Under the pieces are notes generated by a model. That model had not been told where the DNA came from and did not search any database. It worked only from the letters and a program-made list of their open reading frames with translations. Source: Erpobdella octoculata (Eukaryota; Annelida; Clitellata; Hirudinida; Erpobdellidae). Taken from it: a stretch of 64,000 nt of DNA. Each line of letters begins with the position of its first letter. Position 1 is the stretch's first letter. A program made the translations under genes and the position numbers. The DNA is taken from assembly GCA_963978895.1 (NCBI GenBank), contig OZ022243.1, positions 2,518,677-2,582,676 of the forward strand, read 5' to 3'. This document shows, piece by piece, positions 1 through 11,927 of this stretch.

Positions 1-155
1 TACGTCAAATTAAAACTAAAATCTCGTTTCAATTAGTTAAATTTTGAACATTTTTCAAGTAAGATTTTTTATTAAAAAAACAGAAGATTTTAAATTTTTT
101 AGCAAAATCTAATAATTAAATTTTAAAATATTTTCAATCAAATCTTTTTTTTTAG

Positions 156-1584
<1,429 letters not shown>

Positions 1585-2185
1585 CGTTTTGTTATATCAA
1601 TTTGATGAATTTTAGACAATAAACTTCGAAAAGTTGAAACAACATTTTATGCACATTTAGAATCTGATTGCACTTTACAAAACTTTTAAAGTTAGTTGAG
1701 TTTTTGACAAATAATAGCTTTAGTTTGTTTGCATTTATTTTGTTAAATTAATTAAACAATAACAAGTGATGCATAAAAAATTTCGTTTTTTTTAAATCCT
1801 TTCTAATTGGTTTTTTTTTTTCAATTTTTCTAATGGGCAAGTGGAAATACACAGAAAACAAATATAAACTTTAAAGCATGCGGGAACAACGATCGATCAC
1901 AATCAATCGCACCAGAAAACTGAAAGTAACTGGATCGTTCGTCGTAAATGACGTGACGCATATGTGCTGTTGTGTTACGAAGAGAGAAATGCGATGTCAC
2001 ATTAAAATGAATAAGAACATCGACTTTTAACTGTTTTGAAATACTGTTGAGAAAACGGACAGATATACAATTCTGAATTATTTCTCTTTTTCTCTTATTG
2101 GGTCTTCTTCAAACCATGGTTATCCCGTCGCTTCGGCATGAGCCCTACCTGGCTATTCTTAGGATATCCAATCTATAAACAGGAG
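1585..2185. other. Intergenic, no gene seen
   Basis: About 600 bp of 3' flank after F1. The first 130 bp resemble the 3' flanks of F4 (near 18640-18710) and F5 (near 24380-24450), sharing the words TTATGCACATTTAG and TTGCACTT. No supported ORF or RNA gene is seen. Confidence 0.5.
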
Positions 2186-2432
2186 CAGTAGCGGATCCAA
2201 GAAGGAGCCGGGGGGCCATGGCCCCTCCGTGGATTCTAAAATTTATTTTTTTTGAAATATTGAAAAACAATTTTGACTGCTTTTTAGGTAAATTACAAAA
2301 TTTTTAGCATCTAGCAGTTGTTTTCCAGTGAGGTTTGTAGATGTAAAATCAAATGTCTGCTTTTTTCGCGGTTTTTGGCCCCTTCCGTAATTTTGTTTGT
2401 CCCCCCGCCAAAGAAGTCTAGATCTGCCACTG
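2186..2432. mobile_element. hAT-type MITE with perfect 8-bp target duplication
   Basis: This 247-bp element starts CAGTAGCGGATC and ends GATCTGCCACTG, imperfect terminal inverted repeats of the hAT kind. It is flanked by the identical 8-mer AACAGGAG at 2178-2185 and 2433-2440, the 8-bp target-site duplication typical of hAT transposases. There is no internal coding capacity, so it is non-autonomous. It is GC-richer than its surroundings. Confidence 0.9.
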
Positions 2433-2440
2433 AACAGGAG

Positions 2441-2680
2441 CATGGGAAACATTGCTGGACCTCTTTTTTTGTCTACTGTTTTGAACACCAATGTTGTCTT
2501 TGCTCCTAAATTTTGTTCTTTGAGTCACAAGGGTCACGACCATAAATTACGGACAAACAAGTTTTCTGTAAATATCGCAAAAAAAACGTTTTTACTAACC
2601 GCATTGTTACCATTTCGAACTTGTTGCCAGAACACGCTGTATCGTCCAGTACTTTTTCGAGATTTAGATTTCTTGTAACT
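2441..2680 (+). mobile_element. Possible non-LTR RT C-terminal relic beside the MITE
   Basis: The + frame reads G-H-D-H-K-L-R, then K-K-T-F-L-L and L-L-P-F, ending R-D-L-D-F-L. The pattern resembles the C-terminal tail of CR1/jockey-like reverse transcriptases (G-H...K-L...W-N-x-L-P...F-K), but it is degenerate. No domain match can be proven by eye. Confidence 0.35.
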
Positions 2681-2841
2681 CAGTCGGACCTAAGTCGTTA
2701 TCACTCTCTGTCACCTAATTTGTTTTCAGTTTGATTTTTATTATCTTTACTATCAATCTTTTAGTTTTTATCATTACATGTTTAGTAAATGTTTTGCCTT
2801 TTAGTTGTTTGAATAAATAAAATACAGTAGTATTTTAATCT

Positions 2842-3285
2842 AGGATTGTTTATGAGGTGTCGGTATCTCTGGAAGTTGTGTTTTTTTCAACATAATAACA
2901 ATAATACAACATCAAAAACAAAGTATTGTTTTATAGATATTCCTAAAAAAAATTTCAAATCTTAAAGTATAAAGACCATTTTCTTTCAAAAACAATTTCT
3001 GTGGCATATCATCCGTTATTTCAGTACTAATATTCTATCTTGAGTTTTAAAATCTAAGACTGTTCAGGTCAGGACATGCCGGTATCTCTAGAAGCTGTAT
3101 TTTGTTTTTATCATGATATAAATAATAAAAAAATCAAAAACAAAATAATATTTGTTAGATATTCAAATTTTTTTTCAAATCTCAAAGTTTAAGGACAATT
3201 TTCTTTTAAGAAAAGTTTAAATGGCATATCATCCTTCATTTCAGTACTCAAATTCTATCTTAGGTTTTGAAAGAATAGCAGTGCA
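2842..3285. repeat. Imperfect tandem duplication, unit about 215 bp
   Basis: Two diverged copies (about 2842-3060 and 3062-3285) share CGGTATCTCT, ATCAAAAACAAA, GGCATATCATCC and TTTCAGTACT in the same order. No ORF. It lies in the 5' intergenic region of C1. Confidence 0.7.
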
Positions 3286-3325
3286 TTTCAGTCATTTGAA
3301 AGTACATATTTGAGTCTACACGTTG

Positions 3326-3430
3326 ACAGACGTTGTGACAACAAGACACGACAAGTACTTTTAAGCTACTTCAGTGTTTGTCACTTGGTAAATGTTGAAG
3401 CTCCTTTGATAGACAGGCCGTGCACTTGCT
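3326..3430 (+). promoter_or_regulatory. Conserved upstream module of C-type-lectin genes
   Basis: About 475-575 bp before the C1 ATG lies a block with GACAACAAGACA, AAGTACTTTTAAGCT, AATGTTGAAG and GACAGGCCGTGCACTTGC. A reverse-strand version lies at 49550-49655, about 340-445 bp before the ATG of C7, and a third at 58922-59025 with no gene after it. Conservation at matching positions before two oppositely oriented genes suggests a promoter-proximal element or old shared flank. The function is inferred. Confidence 0.45.
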
Positions 3431-3902
3431 CATTTTTTGAAACTGGACAAGATGTTGGAAAAAATCGATTTAACTAACGTTGATATAAAGCCACAGAAAA
3501 GTTATTATTTTTAAAAAGGTTCTCTTGTCTCAAAAAAAAATCAGGCAAAACGTTAACTAACTATTTCAAACGTTTTTGAGTTTTGAAACTAATTGAAATT
3601 TTGAAAAAAATCACTTATAGTTAAATAAATAAACACTTATGGAAAATATTTGAGGTTTGTGCTTTAATTGTTAACAATTTTGATTTTTTTAACAATTGTT
3701 TAGTTTTTTTTGTAGTACGGTAATTATATTACATTAAAATGTACATTACATTTAATAATATTTAGTTAAAAAGTTTTCATTCAGTGATAATTGTTTAAAT
3801 AATAAAATTTTAGATCAGGTCTAAGAAGCTAAAAACAAACCTGTACAAAAACTTTGAACCATTTCGAAGAGAAGATTTAAAAATTGCTTGAAGCTAGAAA
3901 CT

Positions 3903-5723
3903 ATGAAACTAATCAACAAAATATTTGAAAATGCTCTTATTGTCAAAGAAAATTGGAAACTAAGTTCATATTTAATTGTGATAATAATTTTAGCATGTGG
4001 GATCTGCTTTGAAAATGTTTTTTGTTTTAACGAAATGTGCACAAAAGGACAATATACAATGGATGTTTGCAGGCAGAGTAAAATAGTATTTAAAAGAGTA
4101 TATAACGTCTGCGTGACAGATTGTTTCAAAGAATGCCTGCGACAGTTGGGCATACATTGCATAAGGGTTCAGTACAACCTTAATACTACAAGATGCGACA
4201 TATTGACAGATTGGAGTTTCTATCTTCCGGAGATTGCTCCTGCTAACCAGAAATGCGTTGCTTATGTGAAAAAAGGTAAATTTGATGGTTGTGTTAATTT
4301 TATCTTTATTAAAAAGTTTAAAACAAACTGCACTTTTTGAAAATTTTATTTAAAAGTTTGTTATGTTATTTATTTAAATAACGTTTCACTTTAATAACTT
4401 GAAAAATAGTTAAAAAAAAATAAATATATTTAAAAACTCAATCATTTCTAAAAGTGCTCATTTTTTCAAACAAACTAAATGTTGTTTCTACAGAAACTAA
4501 TGTCATTTTCCAGATTGACTGCAAACTTGCCAATAAAAAAATACTATTTAATTTACTATTGATCAATTAAACATTTAACTTAATTATATAGTATAAATAA
4601 TATTTTATTCAGGTTTGTGCCCTGAAAATTTTATATTCCAACCGATGTCAGGTGTATGCTTCAAAGCAAAATATGGACAGTGGAATTGGTCCGAAGCTAG
4701 AAGTATTTGCAACAAAATGGGAGATTCTGTTTCTCCAGCACCACTAAACATAGGAAACACCTCACTTGTTAATGACATTGTTTCATATCTCACTTACCTT
4801 TTAAGTAAGTAGTTTCATTTTTTGTACCAACATTCACAAACTATAATTTTATATGTTTCATTACAATTTTCATATATAATATGTTGTTTAAGAGTTATTA
4901 AAAACGTTTTTTTTTCACAATTTTTGTATATGTATATCATCAAAAATCGCTTTAATTTATTTTTGGCAAGAACCTACTACAGATAAGCGGAACCAATTGA
5001 GATCAGCAAAGCCATTTATTGATGTGCTGCAAAACCGGATCTTTAATGTTCTTTATTCAATCTTAAAACAAATCCTAGCTCAGAATAAACAAAAATAATT
5101 TTAATACAATTCTAATTTAGTGTTCCAGCTAGCATTTTGTAGGTATACTTGCAGAAGTGTGTTTTTAGTCAGTCCGAAGTGAGAAAACAAAGTTAACCAG
5201 AACGTTTTTGGACCTGGAAAAATTAAACCCGATTAAAACAAAGTTATCGCAGACATGTCTTATCATTGTAGTCAACCGTAACGAAAATATTTAAGACGTC
5301 TACGACGAGATGGTTCAATCTCAGTTGGTTTCAACCTAGATGGTTTCAGATAGCTATGTACTTTTCAGCTTGCAGTATAGAATAAATCTACCCATATAAA
5401 TCATTTTGACTAACTATGAGTTTTTTGTAGATGGAAATGAAGCAGATTTGTGCCACATGTCTGATAGTAATAAACACGAGTTCTGGAATGCTGGACAGAG
5501 ATTAATACCAGGCAATACGAGTACAAGATTTGTTTGGAAACCATTTCCTGATGTCATTGAAGAATTTAAAGATAGTTTCAGCATCTATAAAACATGGCCA
5601 GCTCCTGGCGACTGCATGAATTTTCAAGGAAATTATAACGCAAGCAAGTATCCAACATGGAATTGGGTCCCATGCAACAGGTTAAACTGCGTTTTGTGTA
5701 AAACTCAAGCAACAATCCAATAA
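3903..5723 (+). CDS. C1: PAN/apple-like + C-type-lectin-like secreted protein
   Basis: Three exons, 3903-4275, 4613-4804 and 5431-5723, with both introns phase 1, give 285 aa. The first true ATG is 3903; the frame stays open to 3888 only through a TTG. Exon 1 has a charged start, a hydrophobic segment around residues 24-40 (signal peptide or anchor), and a Cys-rich PAN/apple-like domain with C-F-K-E-C-L-R, H-C-I-R and D-I-L-T-D-W. Exon 2 opens the CTLD (L-C-P-E-N-F, G-Q-W-N-W-S-E-A-R). Exon 3 closes it (E-F-W-N-A-G-Q-R-L, V-W-K-P-F-P, G-D-C-M, C-V-L-C). The EPN/QPN and WND motifs of calcium-dependent sugar binding are not seen, so it is lectin-like rather than a proven lectin. AATAAA overlaps the stop codon. 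It is the only intact CTL gene on the + strand, between F1 and F2. Its exon 1 resembles C6/C7 while exons 2-3 resemble C5/C9/C10, which suggests a mosaic. Confidence 0.88.
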
Positions 5724-6405
5724 AATTGTATGTGCTTTTGAGCAACTAAACTATTAAAAACAAATATTTTTTTTAAACTGTTATTTTTAATTTTATCCAT
5801 TAATTTGAGTTTGTACAAAATGTTTTCGAGACTCACTTGCTACAAAATTTCCAGATTTGTTTAAAAAACAGTTTAGTGGTTTTGTTTATTATTTTTATTT
5901 ATTAGCCATGAAGTAGCTAGAGTGGCTGAAGTCATCTTCCGAATAAATGTAAAAACAAATAAAAATTAAGTGTTAAAATACGTTTTTGGTATTTAGTTGA
6001 GTTAATTTCTCATTTGTATAGAATATATAATATGTAAGTATGCCGTTCACTTAGTTTTTTTATTTCAAAAAGCTTTAAAACTTTTAGCAAAATAAAATTA
6101 TATTAATAATGGTAGAGACTAGCTGAGAGACTGATAAATAATTACGTAGAAATAATTTTTTTAATTTTATTATTTAATGATTCAAAAGAGCGTATCAAAG
6201 TGATGTTTATACGAAATTTTTTAAACAACTTTTTATTCATTCAACTTAGAAATAATTAATGGCTATTTTATTTTGGAGCATATTGTTTTAGAGGATAAGT
6301 TTACTGTTACAACAACGTGTCAGTCAAAACGCGGGTGAAAAATCCTTAGAAAATCAAATCAATCCAGCCCCGCAAATCAAATCCAAGATTTTTTTTAAAA
6401 CTCCA
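5724..6405. other. Intergenic after C1
   Basis: AT-rich flank with no supported ORF, RNA gene or clear repeat, until the lectin exon relic starting near 6410. Confidence 0.45.
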
Positions 6406-6409
6406 TCCT

Positions 6410-6475
6410 AGGAGTTTGGTTCTATGCAAAGAATCAAAATGCGTTTTATGCATGGTTGAAACTATTATCTAATTA
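6410..6475 (+). pseudogene. Relic of a CTL exon 3 (3' end)
   Basis: After a slightly broken start, the + strand reads S-K-C-V-L-C-M-V-E-T then a stop and AT-rich DNA. This matches the C-terminal end of CTL exon 3 (C1: C-V-L-C-K-T-Q), with aligned bases such as TGCGTTTTATGCATGGTT. Upstream exons are absent. A second CTL copy therefore once followed C1 on this strand. Confidence 0.6.
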
Positions 6476-6485
6476 AATTTTGGGC

Positions 6486-6780
6486 ACGAGAGGACATAAT
6501 TTCAAACTTTGATACAATAGACGTTACAAAATATTCTTTCTGCAATAGGATCGTGAAACCATGGAAAGCACTACCAAATGAAATCGTGAACTCAAATACA
6601 ATCTCTCGTTTCAACGCGTTAATTCGCGACTTTGACTTTAATAGCTACCTGGCATTCGCCTGATTATTCTTTTGATTTGGACCTTGTGTTGCCTATTGTA
6701 TGTAGGTACACTATACAGATTTGTGTCAGAGGTCCTGAATACCCTCCAGTCTGATGATTAATAAATAATTAAATAAACTG
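6486..6780 (+). mobile_element. 3' end of a non-LTR retrotransposon (RT C-terminus)
   Basis: From about 6523 the + frame reads K-Y-S-F-C-N-R-I-V-K-P-W-K-A-L-P-N-E-I-V, then S-R-F-N-A-L-I-R-D-F, and stops at about 6661. This is the usual C-terminal tail of CR1/jockey-type polymerase ORFs (R-I-V..W-N-x-L-P-x-x-V...F-K). A roughly 120-bp 3' UTR-like stretch follows. It is 5'-truncated. Confidence 0.7.
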
Positions 6781-7227
6781 TGTTCACTTGTCTTGTGTGC
6801 GGTTAGAAAAAAAGAACGTGCATTTGTCGTGCACGTATTTATGTAAATAATATCTGATTTTCAACAATTTGATCATAATTCTGTTAAATGAAGGGTAACC
6901 AAATGATTAATGAAACTGAAATTTGGTTATAATAAACTTGAAACAAAACAAAATTATACAGTTTAAAGTTTTATAAAAGAAGTATATTGATTTTATAAAA
7001 GTTGTCAGTTTTTTCTATAAATACACAAAGAGTAAAAAAATCATCTATCAAACAAATTGACAACTCGTTTTATACATATTTAAATAAAAGGCGAAATAAT
7101 TAAAAAAATCTATATAAACTCTTGAAGCATTTAAGTAAGGAAATATATTTAAAAAAAAAATTTAATTAATGATGGAAGCCGGAACATTTTATTTTCCGAA
7201 ATACTTTTAGATTTTATTCAACAAAAA

Positions 7228-10200
7228 ATGATATCCTATTACATTTCTGTGTTTTTTATGTTCTGTGTTTGTTGTAAATCTACAAGAGCGGGCAAGCAAA
7301 CTGAAAAGTTCTTCATAAAAAACCTTCTTGATGACGAAAACAGCAAATTGTTGAGTTGCACGTCGAAATCGTATGCTGAGTTGAAAATGTCATCAAATAA
7401 TGAATGTGCAAATCAATGCGCTTCAACTGGCCTCCATCAAGAAATAATCTTCAACAGTCAATTACCAGTATCTTCATACAATTTGTACTACACCGATTAT
7501 GGAACAATGATTTCTAATGGACAAAACTCATATCTACTGAATCGTTATCTAGCTAATCTTTCTAGCGTTGGAAAACTTAATATTTGTCTGGGATTCAATT
7601 ATGATCAACTATATGGGACGTGTCAGTTGTACGATCAGCCATGTTTTTCGGAAAGTCTGACATTGGTTACGGCCAAAGAAATGGAATTGTCTTATACTGT
7701 AATTTGCTTGCTAAATTGTTCAATACATTAATTTCTGTTGATAAAGACCAACCTTGAGCATTGTAATAGTGGTTGTTTGACAAAAGTGGTCATTCATGGA
7801 AAAAAGGTCTTTGAGTGTCAATTAAGACAAAGACTAGTCTACAATTCATGCATTATGCCTGAACAACCACCCGTGTCCATCAAGGCTGAATGTATTTAAG
7901 AGGATAATTATGTATTACTATTTTTTTAAATGTTGTAATATTTAACGGTTAAGCGTAATTGTTTGTTTTTTTTAAGATCACTTCTTCATTGGATTCGGTT
8001 TTTTATTTTGGAGGTGAGTTTAGTAAAATTCAGCAGTGCGAAAAAATTTGAACACAAAATTAATCAGTCATTTCAGTTATAATATCTAACATGATTGTAG
8101 AATTTGAAGACTGCAGCGATGTACCAGGCAGTGGTCCAGAAGCCAGCGGCATATATTGGATGAAAGTCGACAACTTGATTAAGCCCGTGTATTGTGAAAT
8201 ATTGTCAAGTAGCTCTAAATACACAGTTAGTAAATAAACATGTTTTTTTTAATTTAAACAAACATATATTCATTAATAAGTGACGGTGCGATAGATTAAC
8301 GTGCCCGATTTGCGACCTCAACGCAGTCCTTTGAAGACTCACTACACCATCATAAGATTAAATAGGTTTCACTTTTACAACTGCAAAGAATAATCCGTAT
8401 TTTAAATTCACCTGCATGCTGCAAATAAACCATTTTTTCAGGTATACACAGGTACAACCTGGCACTATCTAATTTTAAAATGATAAAAAACAATGTACGT
8501 GTTTTTTTTGGTATTTTTTAGGTCGTACAACGTCGAATAGACGGGTCGGTAGATTTCTATAGAAATTGGGCCGATTATTGAATTGAATTTGTTTATTATC
8601 AGAACCAAAAATAAAAAAAAAAAAAAAAAAGTCTATAGAATCAAGCCATAAAAAATTAATGTCTGAAAGTTATATTTTTGATGAAGAGGAGCTACATCAG
8701 GCTCCTCTATACTGACAGAAGCTGAAGGACTCGCGACTCCTAAGAGATGCGGTCCTTGAAAGCGTTTACTGTCGGGGCGTCAATTGTGTATTGCGTAAGC
8801 GCATTCCATGGAGCGACAATCCGGTTTGTGAAAAAATTGTATCGCTCTTCGCAACCTCTGACATACTGGCGCTCTAGTTTGCAGTTGTGGCCACGCAGGT
8901 GGTATGCCGTGTGGCTGGCTGCTCGAGTTTGCGGAACGGAAAAGCTGACGTCGTCGATGTTGTGGGCGATTTTGAACTGCTCGATCAGGTCACCTCTCGA
9001 ACGGCGGTCTTGCAGCGTTGTGATCCCAAGCTGTTGCAGACGATGTTCATAGGGCTGATGTTTTAGTGTTGCAATGATTTTTGTTGCCCGACGTTGGACC
9101 TGCTCAAGAAGGTTAATATCGCCCTTTTGATAAGGCGACCAAGATTGAACAGCAAATTCAAGATGTGGGCGGACGTAGGAGAGGTAAAGTGTACGCCACA
9201 GTATGAGGCTGCGGCTGCGGAAAGCTTTTCTGAGTCGGCTGAGCATATGATTGGCTGATGACGCTGCTTTTTCGACCTGTGCTCGGACCTTTAGATCATC
9301 TGAGACGAGAACACCAAGATCACGTTCGACTTTTGTGACTTCGAGTGGTCGCCGCGTGCCGTCAATATGTCTCATAGAGTATTGGTGGGTTATTCTGTGT
9401 GAGCGACCGACATGCATGATTTTGCATTTCTCGACATTGAAGTGCATTATGAAGTTGGTTTTGGAAACTTAAAGGAAGAATATTGGCTGGGTATGTTTTC
9501 TAATTTATTAATTTGTTGATTTATTTAGAATAATTTTTTGAATGATGATGATAATAAGAGTTTTAATAAGTTAATGTTATAAAACCGCATCAAAGGAATG
9601 AAAACACAAATATTTGAGCCAAACATGAAATGATATACAAATAAAATTAATTGACTTTTAAATTGTACAGGTAACTATTGGTTATATAAACTGACCAATA
9701 AAAACAACTACAACCTGATAATTGAAATGGGGGACTATGACGGAACTCTTGTGTATGCTGAATATCATAACTTTTCAATCGGCTCTCCAAGTTCGAAATA
9801 CGTTTTGACGGCCCAAGAATACTCGGGAACAGCAGGTTCAAATAATTTATTTGTGTATTAGTTATCGTTTAACATGGTCTGATTAATTTTTAAAACAAAT
9901 CTGTTTAGTCATAAAATAAAAATGAATTTAAATGCAGTTATGAACTTAAAATATTAAAAAGTATTCAGTGATTATTGTTATAAACGATTAGTTTTTATAA
10001 CTTTTAATTACATTAATTAAATTTTATGTTTAAAAAATTAAAAAACAATAAATTAGGTGATTCATTGAGTGGAAAACACAGCGGAATGAAATTTACAACT
10101 TACGACAGCGACAATGACATTAGTGCGTGGAACTGTGCAGTCGATCACCAAGGAGGTTGGTGGTATCACAGTTGTACCAATTCAAACTTGAATGGATTGT

Positions 10201-10301
10201 ATTCCGAAACCAGTTATTCCAGTTCGCAATATAATTTTTGGTTTACATATAAAAGTTACAATTCATTGAAAACTTGTAAGATAATGATTAAAAAGAAATA
10301 A
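7228..10301 (+). pseudogene. F2: FReD lectin interrupted by retrotransposon in exon 4
   Basis: Exons are 7228-7698, 7977-8013, 8101-8225, split exon 4 (8522-8578 plus 9451-9490), 9671-9835 and 10057-10301. Exon 1 begins at an ATG with a signal peptide (residues about 1-20, F-F-M-F-C-V-C-C) and a PAN-like Cys pattern (E-C-A-N-Q-C, C-L-G-F-N-Y, C-Q-L-Y-D-Q-P-C). Exons 3-6 hold all FReD blocks except where an 867-bp CR1-like insert sits. The codon right after D-Y in exon 4 is TGA, inside the insert. The two exon 4 pieces add to 97 nt, exactly the exon 4 length in F1, F4 and F5, so the gene was intact before insertion. Without removal of the insert at RNA level, the product would be cut about one third into the FReD. 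Confidence 0.85.
8579..9445 (-). mobile_element. 5'-truncated CR1-like LINE inserted in F2 exon 4
   Basis: The insert is flanked by the 5-mer ATTAT (8574-8578 and 9446-9450), a likely target-site duplication. The - strand is open for about 230 codons and reads like the thumb and C-terminal part of a CR1/jockey-type reverse transcriptase: F-N-V-E-K-C-K-I-M-H-V-G, D-L-G-V-L-V-S-D, L-Y-L-S-Y-V-R-P-H-L-E-F, Q-R-R-A-T-K-I-I, R-R-S-R-G-D-L-I-E-Q-F-K, W-N-A-L-T, F-K-D-R. A 3' UTR follows and ends in a short AATTC-type repeat, as in CR1. The lack of stops suggests a recent insertion. It is much GC-richer than the host DNA. Confidence 0.9.
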
Positions 10302-10504
10302 CTTTATAAATTGAAAAAAAAATGAAAATAATAATTTGACAATTCAACTAATAAATGAAATAATAAACAAAATGTTAACTTTTATGTAATTTGTCATTGT
10401 TTTTCATGTTCTTTGGTCTATTTACTCTTTAAATTTGTACAATTCAAATGCAATAGCCATTGAAAAACATTGTAAATATATTTATAGATATCTTATATAC
10501 ACAA

Positions 10505-10663
10505 CTTCAAAGCTGTTCTAGGGTTACATACGTGTAAATTATCATCAAAAAACAATTTAAAATAAAAAAAAACATTTTATTCAAATTTAAATTTAAATTT
10601 TTAATTTTTAAATTGTTTTTTGAGGATAATTTAAACGTATGTAACACTAGAACAGCTTTGAAG
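10505..10663. repeat. Long inverted repeat (hairpin or foldback element)
   Basis: The arms 10505-10561 and 10607-10663 are near-perfect reverse complements (CTTCAAAGCTGTTCTAG against CTAGAACAGCTTTGAAG) around a roughly 45-bp AT loop. It may be a foldback or MITE; a structured RNA is possible but unsupported. Confidence 0.75.
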
Positions 10664-10919
10664 ACATTGCAGTTTTTAATCTGCTTTTATTTGCTATTTA
10701 ATTGCACACAACGTTGTTATTTTTTGCACATTTATTTCAGGTTATGTATTTGATTAATTTTTGAACACTATTCAATTAATATAGATTGTATGTTTCACTT
10801 TATAAGAAATTTAAATAACTAGTACATTTAAATTAGTAGTACATTAAAATTGAGTTTCACATTAAAAATAATAATACATACATATAAGGAGTAATACGAA
10901 GAAACCAAATAAAACTTTG

Positions 10920-11680
10920 AAAAAACAAACTGCACTTACATTTTTTCAACACTTTGTAGTTACATGTAGTTTTTTAAACAAATAGGTTTTATGTTTTTGC
11001 TTTAAAATACATTATTTACTGAATATTTTGCTTGTTTTAAAATTGCATTCAAACCCTGTTCAACATATGCTATTCATTTTAATGCAAAATGTTTTCAAAT
11101 TTGTCAACAGTGGAGAATGGACACGAATTTTAAAATCTGAACAATAAATGCTTGCAAAACAAAACGTGATATTTCCAGTTGTTATACCTGTCTGTTCAAA
11201 CCGAAAGTAGTAGTTTTTCTACTAGACAAAAAAATTGGTTTTATATACGTCAAAAGACGGTTTTATTAACCTTCAATGTGGAATCTGTTGAACGTCAATA
11301 TATACCCTGTTCAACGTCACTGTACAATATATTAAATGCAGCTATACATTTTGTTAAACGTCACTATACAATATATTAAATGCAGCTATACATTCTGTTA
11401 AACGTCACTGTACATTTTGTTGAACGTCACTGTACATTATGTTAAACGTCACTGTACATTCTTTTAAACGCCACTGTACATTATGTTAAACGTCATTGTA
11501 AATTATGCTAAACGTCATTGTACCCAAACGCCTGCTAATATATTCAAATTTATTCAAAACGTTAAGCCTTTGTATTTGTGTTTTTACAAGGATCATAAAC
11601 CAAGAGAATTTAGTTTTTCCTGTAAAAGAAAACCCGACGTCATTGTGACAACTGAAAACTGTTGACATAAAATTATTGAT
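10920..11680. repeat. Segmental duplication, copy 1 (partner 19790-20950)
   Basis: Shared words in the same order include AGGTTTTATGTTTTT, GCTATTCATTTTAATGC, ATTTCCAGTTGTTAT and CTGTTCAAACCG, then the 20-bp minisatellite, then GAAAACCCGA. Both copies lie in the 3' intergenic DNA of a FReD gene (F2 and F4), so the duplication unit included gene plus flank. Confidence 0.7.
11285..11525. repeat. 20-22-bp minisatellite, AACGTCACTGTACATT unit (locus 1)
   Basis: About ten imperfect units of GTTAAACGTCACTGTACATT. The same unit recurs at 14022-14213, 14667-14765, 20135-20312 and 21649-21815, all inside the FReD array and none in the CTL array. Confidence 0.8.
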
Positions 11681-11710
11681 TATTACTATAGACTATAGAG
11701 TATACATAAA

Positions 11711-11882
11711 TAACTCCGCCTCGCTAATTGCGAGCCAGTCCCAAGCCTGGATAAAAGAGGAGGGACAGTTAAAAGGATCAAACTTTGATCCACGACAGGA
11801 AGTATTTGTGTGCTTCCTACATACAGCCAATTCAGTCTTAAAACACTTGGTGTAAAGGACTATAAACTAACATAAAAAAAAA
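11711..11882 (+). repeat. Dispersed repeat D, copy 1, poly(A)-ended
   Basis: About 170 bp starting CTCCGCCTCGCTAATTGCG, with GGAGGGACAGTTAAAAGG and CTTAAAACAC, and ending in an A-run. Other copies lie at 35989-36152 and 43696-43866. It is probably a short retroposon or the 3' end of a LINE; no family name can be given. Confidence 0.7.
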
Positions 11883-11927
11883 GTATACATAAAATTGATT
11901 CGCAGACGCGATGTGGTTACTATTGAG

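Noticed and set aside
8747..9472. + strand ORFs over the LINE in F2
   Set aside because: Shadows of the RT frame on the - strand, which alone shows family motifs.
9647..9841. - strand ORF opposite F2 exon 5
   Set aside because: Shadow of a FReD exon; the + strand carries the conserved motifs. Other ORFs opposite lectin exons were rejected for the same reason.
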